A stretch of DNA of 64,000 nucleotides from Paenibacillus lautus NBRC 15380 (GTDB lineage: Bacteria > Bacillota > Bacilli > Paenibacillales > Paenibacillaceae). Below, piece after piece: positions 22,570-31,171 of the stretch. Location: positions 1 to 64,000 of the forward strand of contig NZ_BIMF01000019.1 of assembly GCF_004000945.1 (NCBI RefSeq), given 5' to 3'. The notes below the pieces were generated by a model. The model was not told where the DNA came from. It searched no databases and saw only the letters and a program-made list of their open reading frames with translations. The translations under genes were made by a program, and so were the position numbers. Positions within the stretch are counted from its first letter, which is position 1; each line of letters starts with the position of its first letter.

Positions 22570-24815
22570 AAGCCACTGAGATAAGTCCGTCCTATGAAGT
22601 GCCGTGGACATTGGACACCGGATATTGTCATGACGGGATTCCGTTGTCGAACGGCGTGTTTGGCGCGCTAATCTGGTTCCAGCACCAGACCGTTATGCTG
22701 ACGATTAATCGGGCCGATTATTGGGATCATCGCGGCGGTACGATCTGGCGGGACGATTGTACGTACGGCCATTTGAAATCGCTGCTGGAGAGCGGCGATT
22801 TCAAAGGCGCGCGGGAGCTCTTTCCGACTACGCTGATGAACGGCAAGGAGAAACGGCCGACGCGGCTGGCGATGGGACGGATCGAAGCGAGGCTGAAGCC
22901 GGATGTGCGATTGGTTTCGGCTAACCTGCATATGAACGAAGGTGAAGCCCGGCTGGTTTGCCGTCGTGGCGAACGCGAGCATGTTATCGAACTTGCCGTT
23001 GTGATCGATAAGCCGATGCTGTTGCTCTCGGGCGGCGAAGAACTGTTCGAAAGCATAACGCCCGTGCCGTCTTACTCTTTCGAGAAGACGAAGGCGTACT
23101 TCGACGACTTCGGGATTCCGGCTCCCGCGGCAATAGAAGATGGCTGGGTGCAGGAGCTGCCGGAGGATCCGGCATGCGCCGTAAGGATGAGGCTGCGCGG
23201 GGGGACGTTCGCGATCGCCGCGGAGTACGGTGTAGATTCGGAGCAGGCAAGACAAGCGGCAAGCGCGCTGCTGGATTCGGTTTCCCCCTCAGACGGAGGG
23301 TATGCCGCCGCAACAAGAGAAACCAGAGAGCGTTGGCTGGCATTATGGCGGCAGGCGGCGGATATCTCCTTGCCCGACGCCGAGATTGAACGGATGTATT
23401 ACTTGGGCATCTACCGGATGTTAGGCAATTCCATGCCGGGCAGGATCGCGCCGACGCTGCAAGGCCCTTGGGCGGAGGAGTACCGGAATCCGCCATGGAG
23501 CTGCGATTACCACTTCAATATTAACGTCCAACAGTGCTTATGGCCGGCATACGGTTCCAATTTACTGGACAGCCTGAAGCCGCTTTTCTCCATGATCGAT
23601 GGCTGGAAGCCGACGCTGGCGCTGAACGCCAAACGTTTCGTCGGCATCGATGACGGATATATGCTTGGCCATTCGGTGGACGACCGCGGCCGTCCGGTCG
23701 GCGGCATGTGGACAGGGACGATCGATCAGGCGAACACCTCGTGGGTCGCCCAGATGATGTGGCAGTATGCCCGGTATGCCGGAGACGAGGCATACTTGCT
23801 GGATGAAGTGATTCCATTCATGAGCAAGGCTCTTCGCGTATTCAGGGAAATGATGGAGACCGAAGGGGATCGCTATTCGCTTCCGGTAACCGTTTCGCCG
23901 GAATTCGGCGGCTCGTCGCAAGCCGGACTCGGCCGGAATTCGACCTTCTTTCTTGTCAATGTCCATTTCTTATGCGAAAAGCTGTTGGAGCTCGACGAAA
24001 AGTACGGAATCGATCCGGATGCCGCGGCCATGGCAGCCGACATCCGCGAGAAGCTGCCGCCTTACACGGCCGGACCGCGGCAATTCCAAGAGTTCGGCAC
24101 GAAGCCCGGGCTTGAGCTGTATCTGTGGGAAGGACAGCCGCTCTCCGAATCGCATCGCCATCATTCTCATTTGGCCGGCATCTTTCCCTTCGACACCATC
24201 CAAATGGACGATCCTGCGCAGAAAGAGGCTGTCTCGAACGCTTATAAGTCATGGATCGACAAAGGCATGGGGCGATGGGCCGGCTGGTCGATGCCTTGGG
24301 CTTCGATCTTGCACAACCGGATGGGCCGTGCGGATATGGCGCTGCTTTCTCTACACCTGCTGAGGGAGGTGTTCATGATGCCGAGCTACGCGACCAGGCA
24401 TAACGCCAACTATGAAGGCTTCTGCCAGTTTACAGGAGGCGATACCATGCAGGCAGAAGCATCGATCGCCGCGGCGGCGGCGGTATTGGAAATGTACGTG
24501 CAATGCGTCAGAGGAACCGTCCGGGTATTCACGGGGCTGTCCCGGCGATTCAAAGACGCCTCGTTCGCGGGCATCCGGGCGGAGGGAGCGTTTCTGCTGT
24601 CGGGAAGCAAAGAAGGCGGAAAGGTAAAGCATGTTACCGTGTACAGCGAACGCGATGAAACGATCCGTCTCGTCAATCCATTCGAAGGAAGGGCGTTGAT
24701 CCGGAAGGACGGGGCGGTGGTCGGGACGGAAGAGGCGATCATTAGCCTTAAGCTCCGCTCGGGCGAATGCGTCACGCTCGAGTCGGGAGTCCATTTGGTC
24801 ACTCAATCTTCATAA
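22566..24815 (+). CDS. GH95-like (alpha/alpha)6 glycoside hydrolase, divergent
   Basis: ATG 22566 overlaps the upstream TGA by four bases. The 749-residue protein begins with PWTLDTGYCHDGIPLSNGVFGALIW and has NRADYWDHRGG, the equivalent of the N-terminal substrate loop of GH95. YHFNINVQQCLWPAYGSNL aligns with the GH95 NxN motif (Asn-Ile-Asn), and SPEFGGSS fits the region of the general acid. HHSHLAGIFPFDTI parallels the HLYPLHPG region of the other GH95 gene in this operon, but overall similarity is low. A cytoplasmic exo-acting hydrolase of the same clan is likely. The sugar released is unknown: alpha-L-fucose, alpha-L-galactose or another deoxy sugar are all possible. Confidence 0.7.
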   Translation: MKATEISPSYEVPWTLDTGYCHDGIPLSNGVFGALIWFQHQTVMLTINRADYWDHRGGTIWRDDCTYGHLKSLLESGDFKGARELFPTTLMNGKEKRPTRLAMGRIEARLKPDVRLVSANLHMNEGEARLVCRRGEREHVIELAVVIDKPMLLLSGGEELFESITPVPSYSFEKTKAYFDDFGIPAPAAIEDGWVQELPEDPACAVRMRLRGGTFAIAAEYGVDSEQARQAASALLDSVSPSDGGYAAATRETRERWLALWRQAADISLPDAEIERMYYLGIYRMLGNSMPGRIAPTLQGPWAEEYRNPPWSCDYHFNINVQQCLWPAYGSNLLDSLKPLFSMIDGWKPTLALNAKRFVGIDDGYMLGHSVDDRGRPVGGMWTGTIDQANTSWVAQMMWQYARYAGDEAYLLDEVIPFMSKALRVFREMMETEGDRYSLPVTVSPEFGGSSQAGLGRNSTFFLVNVHFLCEKLLELDEKYGIDPDAAAMAADIREKLPPYTAGPRQFQEFGTKPGLELYLWEGQPLSESHRHHSHLAGIFPFDTIQMDDPAQKEAVSNAYKSWIDKGMGRWAGWSMPWASILHNRMGRADMALLSLHLLREVFMMPSYATRHNANYEGFCQFTGGDTMQAEASIAAAAAVLEMYVQCVRGTVRVFTGLSRRFKDASFAGIRAEGAFLLSGSKEGGKVKHVTVYSERDETIRLVNPFEGRALIRKDGAVVGTEEAIISLKLRSGECVTLESGVHLVTQSS

Positions 24816-24853
24816 CGAAGCGCGCAAGATAAACATAGCGGGAGGAACTGGAT

Positions 24854-27800
24854 TTGAGCAACCAGGTATCGATTACAAATCTAAGAGTGGAACATAGGAG
24901 CAATCCAATCGGCATTGATGTAGAGGCGCCGCGTTTTAGTTGGATGATGAATTCCGCCGAACGGGGACAGAAGCAGACTGCTTATCAGATTCTAGCAGCA
25001 ACCATGCCGGAGAAATTGGCGGAAGACACTGCCGATTTGTGGAATAGCGGTAAAGTCGAGTCCAATGAATCGGTAGCGATCGCCTATATGGGCAAAACCT
25101 TGCAGCCAACGACTCGCTATTACTGGACGATCATCGTTTGGGATAAGAATGGTCACATGGTTAAAGCAAAAGAGGAGGCGTATTTTGAAACCGGATTACG
25201 GTCAACAGACGGAATAACGGGTTGGGATGGAGCCAAGTGGATCGCGATGGATGGCAAGCAGCCTAAAAGCTCCGGGGCGCCGATGTTTAGAAAAGAAACG
25301 AAGTTGAACGGGGCGATCAAGCAAGCCAGACTGTATATTTCGGCATTGGGCGTATACGATGCCTATATCAATGGGCATAAGTTAGGGATTGTCAAAGAGG
25401 ATGGCAGTTGCGTCTACGAGCTCATGCCTCCGGGCTGGACGAACTTCGATCAGACCATTAACTACATGACGTATGATGTTACCCCTTTTATAAAAGATGA
25501 TGTGGCAACGCTAGCATTCACGCTAGGAAATGGGTGGTGGAATGGCCGAATTTCCAAGGCGCCGTCCCCTGAGAAACAAACGGTGTATTATAACGATGAA
25601 CGGAATGATCTGGGGTTATTATGCAAGCTATTCATCACTTATGAAGATCAAATGACTCAAGCGATTGTGACGGATATCGATTCCGGCTGGAAGGCGACCG
25701 ATACGGGTCCAGTGAGAGCCGACGATATTTATGACGGCGAATCGTATGATGCCACGATGGAACAGGAAGGCTGGACGGAAGCCGGTTTTGACGATTCACA
25801 GTGGCGCGAGGTCAAGCAGCATGATTATCGAAGCACCTTCCCGAATGTAAACGTGACATCGTATCATGGTCACACCGTGCAGATTATCGATGGTTTAGAC
25901 CGTGTCCCTCAAGGAATTACCGTATATACCGATGTTGTCAATAAAGCTAGCGCAACCAGCCGAGGAGAAATCAAAGTCGACCATGCAAGAAGCGTTACGG
26001 ACTTAGAGGTTGCCCGGCGAAGTGCCGTAACGATTGCTTCAGGCGATGTTGCGATCTATGATTTGGGACAAAACATGGTCGGCATTCCGAGGATTACGGT
26101 CCAGGGTCGGAAAGGGACTCAAATCAGCATTCGTTATGCGGAAATACTGAATGATCACAGCAATGGCGCAGACGGTCCGGCTGGCTCGATATATACCGCG
26201 AATTTGCGGAATGCGAAAGCATCGGATTACTACACGTTAAAAGGATCCGCGATGGAGGAAACCTATCAACCAACCTTAACCTATCATGGGTTCAGATATG
26301 TTGAAGTCGCTATTGTCGAGGGCGAATCCGTGCTGATTAAAAGTTTGACGGGGAAGGTAGCGATGTCGGCCCTTCCGGAAACGGGGAGTATTAAAACATC
26401 GCATCCGGATATCAATCAACTTTATAGCAACATTATGTGGGGGCAACGCGGTAATTATTTGTGGATTCCAAGCGATTGTCCGCAAAGAAACGAACGCGTA
26501 GGCTGGTCGGGCGATACGCAGTTATTTGCCAATACCGCTCTATATAATATGGATGCGGCCCTCTTTCTCGAGAATTGGATGGATATGCTCGTGGAAAATC
26601 AAGATACGTATGGAAACGGCGCGTTTACATCGACGGCTCCAAGCGGAAGGTATGCGAATTTCAGAGGATTTGCCGGCAACGGCGGTTGGGCTGACGCGGG
26701 CATTGTCGTGCCGTGGACAGTATGGCAGATGACCGGGGATATAACCATCATTAGCAAAAATTATGAGGCAATGAACCGTCATATGGATTGGATCTATGAA
26801 CAGACAGGCGAAACGTATAGAGGGACGGGAAGCATCGGGGACTGGTTGAACTTCCAAGGAACGGACCGGCAGCTCATGAGCGATGCTTATTACGCATATG
26901 ATGCCAAGCTGATGGCGAGCATGGCTGAAGGAATCGGGAACAAGGATGACGTGGAGAAATACGAAACATTGTTCGAACATATTAAACAAGTCTTTATTCA
27001 AAACTATCTTCGTATCGATAAAGATGGAGCGTTAATGGTCCTGTCTTCAGGCGGTTATGCTTCATTGGAATATGATGTCGACCCGGATCAAGTAGGCGTC
27101 GAGAACATTATTTTGGAAGACAATAGCCAAGCTGCGCTGCTATGGTGTTTGAAGTTAGGCTTCTATGAAAACGAAGTCCAAAAGCAGCAAATGATCGACT
27201 TGCTTGCCGACAACATCAAAAATAGCGAGGCGTATAAAGCAGCGCATCCAACCAGCTCGCGGGTCCTTTATGCCGAGAACACCTTGTCTGTCGGATTCCT
27301 TGGCGTAAACGTGATCGCACCTGTTTTGTCCGATGTGGGACTGACGGAGCTTGCCTATAAATTGTTGCTGCAAGATGCCATGCCATCATGGTTATATTCG
27401 GTAAAAAATGGGGCCACTACGGTTTGGGAACGTTGGAATTCCTATTCGGCTGAAGACGGTTTTGGCGATATACGCATGAATTCATATAATCATTACTCTT
27501 ATGGCGCGATTGCGGAATGGATGTATAAATATATGGTCGGCATTGCCGCGGATTCAACGCAACCCGGCTTCAAGAACATTATCCTGCAGCCTCAGATCGA
27601 CATAGACAAACAGATCACTTGGGTCAAAGGGTCATATGACTCTGTTCGCGGGGTGATTCGAAGCGAGTGGGAGCTAAACGGGGAACAATTCACATACTCC
27701 GTAACGATTCCAGCCAATACGACGGCCAAGCTTTATCTGCCGGCGGATCGCGAACAGCCTGTCTTGGAGGGCGGACGGACGATTCAAAAGGCAGAAGGGA

Positions 27801-27949
27801 TCAAGTTTGCCGATTATACGAACGGCAGAGCGATCTATGAGCTAGAGGCCGGGAGCTATACATTTACTTCTGTTCTATCTCAGGAAGTTCAGCGGGTTTC
27901 CTCTCGTTCGACCAGGTCACTTAACTTGAACGGAAGGAGGACAAAATGA
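24854..27949 (+). CDS. GH78 alpha-L-rhamnosidase
   Basis: Start TTG 24854 has GGGAGGAAC nine bases upstream. The 1031-residue protein has the bacterial rhamnosidase order: N-terminal Ig-like domain (LRVEHRSNPIGIDVEAPRFSW), carbohydrate-binding-like jelly-rolls, an (alpha/alpha)6 barrel and a C-terminal beta domain. The active-site stretch SDCPQRNERVGWSGD holds Asp541 and the catalytic acid candidate Glu547. GGWADAGIVVPW and TTVWERWNSY are further family marks. It removes terminal alpha-L-rhamnose from imported rhamnogalacturonan or arabinogalactan oligosaccharides. Base use is visibly more A+T-rich than in the genes on both sides, suggesting separate acquisition. Its TGA overlaps an ATG at 27946 that begins the GH105 gene. 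Confidence 0.92.
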   Translation: MSNQVSITNLRVEHRSNPIGIDVEAPRFSWMMNSAERGQKQTAYQILAATMPEKLAEDTADLWNSGKVESNESVAIAYMGKTLQPTTRYYWTIIVWDKNGHMVKAKEEAYFETGLRSTDGITGWDGAKWIAMDGKQPKSSGAPMFRKETKLNGAIKQARLYISALGVYDAYINGHKLGIVKEDGSCVYELMPPGWTNFDQTINYMTYDVTPFIKDDVATLAFTLGNGWWNGRISKAPSPEKQTVYYNDERNDLGLLCKLFITYEDQMTQAIVTDIDSGWKATDTGPVRADDIYDGESYDATMEQEGWTEAGFDDSQWREVKQHDYRSTFPNVNVTSYHGHTVQIIDGLDRVPQGITVYTDVVNKASATSRGEIKVDHARSVTDLEVARRSAVTIASGDVAIYDLGQNMVGIPRITVQGRKGTQISIRYAEILNDHSNGADGPAGSIYTANLRNAKASDYYTLKGSAMEETYQPTLTYHGFRYVEVAIVEGESVLIKSLTGKVAMSALPETGSIKTSHPDINQLYSNIMWGQRGNYLWIPSDCPQRNERVGWSGDTQLFANTALYNMDAALFLENWMDMLVENQDTYGNGAFTSTAPSGRYANFRGFAGNGGWADAGIVVPWTVWQMTGDITIISKNYEAMNRHMDWIYEQTGETYRGTGSIGDWLNFQGTDRQLMSDAYYAYDAKLMASMAEGIGNKDDVEKYETLFEHIKQVFIQNYLRIDKDGALMVLSSGGYASLEYDVDPDQVGVENIILEDNSQAALLWCLKLGFYENEVQKQQMIDLLADNIKNSEAYKAAHPTSSRVLYAENTLSVGFLGVNVIAPVLSDVGLTELAYKLLLQDAMPSWLYSVKNGATTVWERWNSYSAEDGFGDIRMNSYNHYSYGAIAEWMYKYMVGIAADSTQPGFKNIILQPQIDIDKQITWVKGSYDSVRGVIRSEWELNGEQFTYSVTIPANTTAKLYLPADREQPVLEGGRTIQKAEGIKFADYTNGRAIYELEAGSYTFTSVLSQEVQRVSSRSTRSLNLNGRRTK

Positions 27950-27989
27950 ACCGACCCATGCTTGGTCTGTAAGAACGGCTGACTACATT

Positions 27990-29069
27990 TTGCAAAACGC
28001 CTCTCCGGAAGGATACCACCCTCGCCTTGAGAAAAAGTGGGCTTATGTCACTGGCATGACATTGAAAGCATTCGAACGAGTATGGGAGCTGACCGGTGAT
28101 TCGAAATACTTCGACTTTATTAAGCTGAATATGAGTCGGCACATTCACGCGGATGGCACGATTGAACGATACGTTCTGGAGGATTATAACCTCGATAATA
28201 TTAACCAAGGCAAGCTGCTGTATCTGATGCTTCGGCAAACCGGCGATCCGTGCTTCGAGAAAGCGATCAACCTGCTGGCCGATCAATTAAAGGGGCAACC
28301 TCGGACGAGCGACGGAGGTTTTTGGCATAAGAAAAGATATCCGTTCCAGATGTGGCTGGACGGTCTGTATATGGCCTCGCCGTTTATGGCGGAATATGCG
28401 CTTGTCTTCGATCGGCCGGAGTGGTTCGATGTGACGGCACATCAGCTGCTTACCGTAGAGAGGCATACCCGCGACCGGAATTCCGGCCTGTTGTATCACG
28501 GCTGGGACGAAACCTGCGAGCAAGCGTGGGCTAACCCGTCGACAGGCAAGTCTCCTCACTTCTGGAGCAGGGCAATGGGCTGGTACGCAATGGCGCTTGC
28601 CGATACGCTGGAATATTTCCCTCGCGATCATGCAATGCGGGGACAACTCTGCGGCATTTTCGAACGAATGGCTGGCGCGCTTGTGAAGGTGCAGGATAAG
28701 GAAAGCGGTCTGTGGTATCAAATACTTGACCAAGGTGGACGGAAAGGCAATTATCTCGAAGCATCCGGTTCGGGGATGTTTATATATGCGCTGGCCAAAG
28801 GCGCGCGACATAATTACTTGTCAAGAGGCTTTGCCTCGGCAGCTAAACGGGGATATGAGGGAATGTTGGACCGCCTGATCGAGCTCGATGACGAAGGCGG
28901 CGTTCACTTGACGCAAATTTGCGCAGGCGCAGGACTTGGAGGCGATCCGTACAGAGACGGTTCCTATGAATATTACCTCAGCGAACCGGTTGTACAGGAT
29001 GCGATGATGGGCGTTGCTCCGTTTATTCTCGCCAGCACGGAAATCGAACGGATGGACAATCAATCATAA
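27990..29069 (+). CDS. GH105 unsaturated rhamnogalacturonyl/glucuronyl hydrolase, N-terminus frameshifted
   Basis: From TTG 27990 the frame encodes 359 residues. WLDGLYMASPFMAEYA with Asp124 matches the catalytic Asp of YteR-type enzymes, which hydrate and cleave the unsaturated uronic acid left by lyases. HGWDETCEQAWAN, FWSRAMGWYAMALADTL and EASGSGMFIYALAKG are typical of the toroid. The natural start seems to be ATG 27946 (AAGGAGG upstream, ATGA overlap with GH78), but that frame stops at TAA 27970-27972 after eight codons. The conserved beginning WSVRTADYIL lies in the other frame at 27966-27995. A one-base indel near 27961-27966 would restore it. It is either a sequencing error or a recent mutation. 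A terminator follows. Confidence 0.85.
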   Translation: MQNASPEGYHPRLEKKWAYVTGMTLKAFERVWELTGDSKYFDFIKLNMSRHIHADGTIERYVLEDYNLDNINQGKLLYLMLRQTGDPCFEKAINLLADQLKGQPRTSDGGFWHKKRYPFQMWLDGLYMASPFMAEYALVFDRPEWFDVTAHQLLTVERHTRDRNSGLLYHGWDETCEQAWANPSTGKSPHFWSRAMGWYAMALADTLEYFPRDHAMRGQLCGIFERMAGALVKVQDKESGLWYQILDQGGRKGNYLEASGSGMFIYALAKGARHNYLSRGFASAAKRGYEGMLDRLIELDDEGGVHLTQICAGAGLGGDPYRDGSYEYYLSEPVVQDAMMGVAPFILASTEIERMDNQS

Positions 29070-29083
29070 CAGCATGAACAGGT

Positions 29084-29117
29084 AAGCCGGGCCTTATCAT
29101 TACGGGCCCGGCTTTTT
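29084..29117 (+). terminator. Terminator at the end of the GH2-GH105 operon
   Basis: AAGCCGGGCC (29084-29093) pairs with GGCCCGGCTT (29105-29114), followed by TTT. It is a strong G+C stem closing the operon. Confidence 0.85.
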
Positions 29118-29259
29118 CAGACTTCCCATCGTATTGTGCCATTCCACCTGTCTATCGTGCCGGAAATGACGATCTTCATAACAACCTGCAGACACTTGGC
29201 ATGCTAATTACACGATCTTCTTCCGACACCTGCACCGCCGTTTTTCTAAATTCTTTTTC

Positions 29260-29314
29260 CCCTATAAACACGGTGCGATTAGCCTATAAATATAGTTCCA
29301 AAACCGTGTAAAGT
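29260..29314 (+). promoter_or_regulatory. CCCTAT-class activator-type promoter of the second operon
   Basis: CCCTATAAACACGG starts at 29260 and GCCTATAAA at 29282, a 22-bp period. The -10 hexamer TAAAGT is at 29309-29314, 49 bases from the start of CCCTAT, and the start codon is 31 bases later. It is the closest match to the site at 11432. Confidence 0.7.
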
Positions 29315-29344
29315 GTAGTTAACCTAACTAAAATGGAGGGCCTA

Positions 29345-31171
29345 ATGGATCAACCGGAGAACCAAATTCGATATGTCGGCGGCGAGACCGCCAACCTGGA
29401 CTATCATCACGGACAGCTGCGCCCCGCGATTGGTGTTCGGAGCAAGCAAGTGTTCCGGGCAAACCGTTCGCATCCGGAGTTGTCGGACGGCAGCGGTTGG
29501 ACCTACAACCATGCTCCGATGCTGGCCTACTGGAAAGGCTGCTTTTATTTGGAGTATCTTAGCTGCCCCGTTCACGAGCATGTGCCGCCAGGCCAGACGC
29601 TGCTGACGACATCGAAGGACGGCTGGCATTGGTCGACGCCCGTCGTCTTGTTTCCTCCATACCAGCTGGATCAAGAGCATCATTATCCGGACGGCGAGAT
29701 TCTTCCGGAGGGGACGTATAGCGTCATGCATCAACGGATGGGCTTTTTCGCCGCTTCGAACGGCAGATTGTTGGCGTCGGCGTTTTACGGATTTTGCCCG
29801 CTGCCAAGCGTGAGTCCGAACAACGGAAAAGGCATTGGCCGCGTCGTGCGAGAGATCGGAGAGGACGGCAGCTTCGGGCCGATCCATTTCGTCCGGCTGA
29901 ACCGTCATTCCGGCTGGTCCGAGGAGAACATAAAGTATCCCCTGTATACGGAGTCCGGAGACGAAGGCTTTCGCGAAGCCTGCGAGGAGCTGCTGGCGGA
30001 CCGCGTGACCACGCTTCAATGGTGGGAAGAGGATCGCAGCCGGGACGGCTTCTACGCGGTGGAAGGGGGAACGGCCTTCAACTCTTACCGGCTGCCTGAC
30101 GGACGGATCGCAGGGCTATGGAAGCATTCGGTTCATGCGGTAACGGAGGACGAAGGGCGTACATGGTCCAAGCAGACGCGCTCTCCATCCCTTATTATGG
30201 CAGGCGGAAAAGTGTGGGGAGAACGCACCTCGGATTCCAAATATGCGCTTCTATACAATCCTTCGCCGATCGGCAACCACAGATGGCCGCTTGCGGTCGT
30301 GACGGGCGATGACGGGTTAACGTTTGACGATTTGCTCGTCGTAAACGGGGAAGTTCCGCCGAGGCGCTATTTCGGGTTTCATAAAAATTACGGCAACAGC
30401 TATGTCCGCGGCATCGAAGCGGCAGACGGTTCTCCGCCGGGCGGCAGCATGTGGGTGACCTACAGCGCGAACAAGGAGGATATCTGGGTCAGCGAAATTC
30501 CGGTGCCGATTGAGTACCGGGTCAGCGGGCCGGTCAACGATACGTTCGACAACCTGTCGCCAGAAGATCGGGTGCAGGACTGGAACGTGTACAGCCCGCA
30601 ATGGGCGAGCTTCTCCGTCGCGGCGTTTCCATCCGAGCGCGACAGGAGCCTGGAGCTGAACGACGCGGATCCCTACGATTACGCGAAGGCGGAGCGCGTG
30701 TTCGAGGAATGCGCCGCAGGCGAGCTTCGAATCCGGATATTGGCGAAGCAGGCGAATGACGGCCAGCTGTATATCGAGCTATGCGATGCCAAGAGCGCGG
30801 CGCCTATACGGATTCGTTTTCATTCGGACGGAACGCTGCAAGTACTGCAAGCCGGCACCTGGAAGGAGCTGCAGCGCTACGAGCCGGACCGGTGGTACGA
30901 GCTGACCGTCCGCTTCGATACGGATAGGCAGCGGTTTGAATTCGAAGTAGACGGCGAGCCGGCTCCAAAGGCTTTCCAGTTCTCCATGCCGGCTTACACG
31001 CTCGAAAAGCTCGTGCTTCGCACTGGACCGATGCGCCGGGAGCCGCATGCGGAAACGCCGCTTGTGACCGCGGATTTGCCGGAAGCGGACGAACCCGCGA
31101 AGGCCGTTTCTTACTATATAAACAACGTTAACATCCATACGATTGAAGGAGGCACGAACAAGTGGCGATGA
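29345..31171 (+). CDS. Sialidase-like beta-propeller enzyme, possible PL42/GH145 type
   Basis: ATG 29345 is chosen over 29333 because GGAGGG lies at 29335-29340. Of 608 residues, the first 400 or so form repeated propeller blades with Asp-box-like elements (TSKDGWHWSTPV, TEDEGRTWSKQ, TGDDGLTFDDL). The last 200 resemble a concanavalin-like beta-sandwich (LRIRILAKQ, FEFEVDGEPA). WTYNHAPMLAYWKG, EYLSCPVHEHVPPGQ and HQRMGFFA are strongly conserved-looking. Plausible roles are an exo-acting hydrolase or a rhamnosyl-glucuronate lyase/hydrolase like PL42/GH145, which are also propellers; this is inference from fold and context. No signal peptide. It is first in an operon with GH28 and ends overlapping it. 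Confidence 0.6.
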   Translation: MDQPENQIRYVGGETANLDYHHGQLRPAIGVRSKQVFRANRSHPELSDGSGWTYNHAPMLAYWKGCFYLEYLSCPVHEHVPPGQTLLTTSKDGWHWSTPVVLFPPYQLDQEHHYPDGEILPEGTYSVMHQRMGFFAASNGRLLASAFYGFCPLPSVSPNNGKGIGRVVREIGEDGSFGPIHFVRLNRHSGWSEENIKYPLYTESGDEGFREACEELLADRVTTLQWWEEDRSRDGFYAVEGGTAFNSYRLPDGRIAGLWKHSVHAVTEDEGRTWSKQTRSPSLIMAGGKVWGERTSDSKYALLYNPSPIGNHRWPLAVVTGDDGLTFDDLLVVNGEVPPRRYFGFHKNYGNSYVRGIEAADGSPPGGSMWVTYSANKEDIWVSEIPVPIEYRVSGPVNDTFDNLSPEDRVQDWNVYSPQWASFSVAAFPSERDRSLELNDADPYDYAKAERVFEECAAGELRIRILAKQANDGQLYIELCDAKSAAPIRIRFHSDGTLQVLQAGTWKELQRYEPDRWYELTVRFDTDRQRFEFEVDGEPAPKAFQFSMPAYTLEKLVLRTGPMRREPHAETPLVTADLPEADEPAKAVSYYINNVNIHTIEGGTNKWR

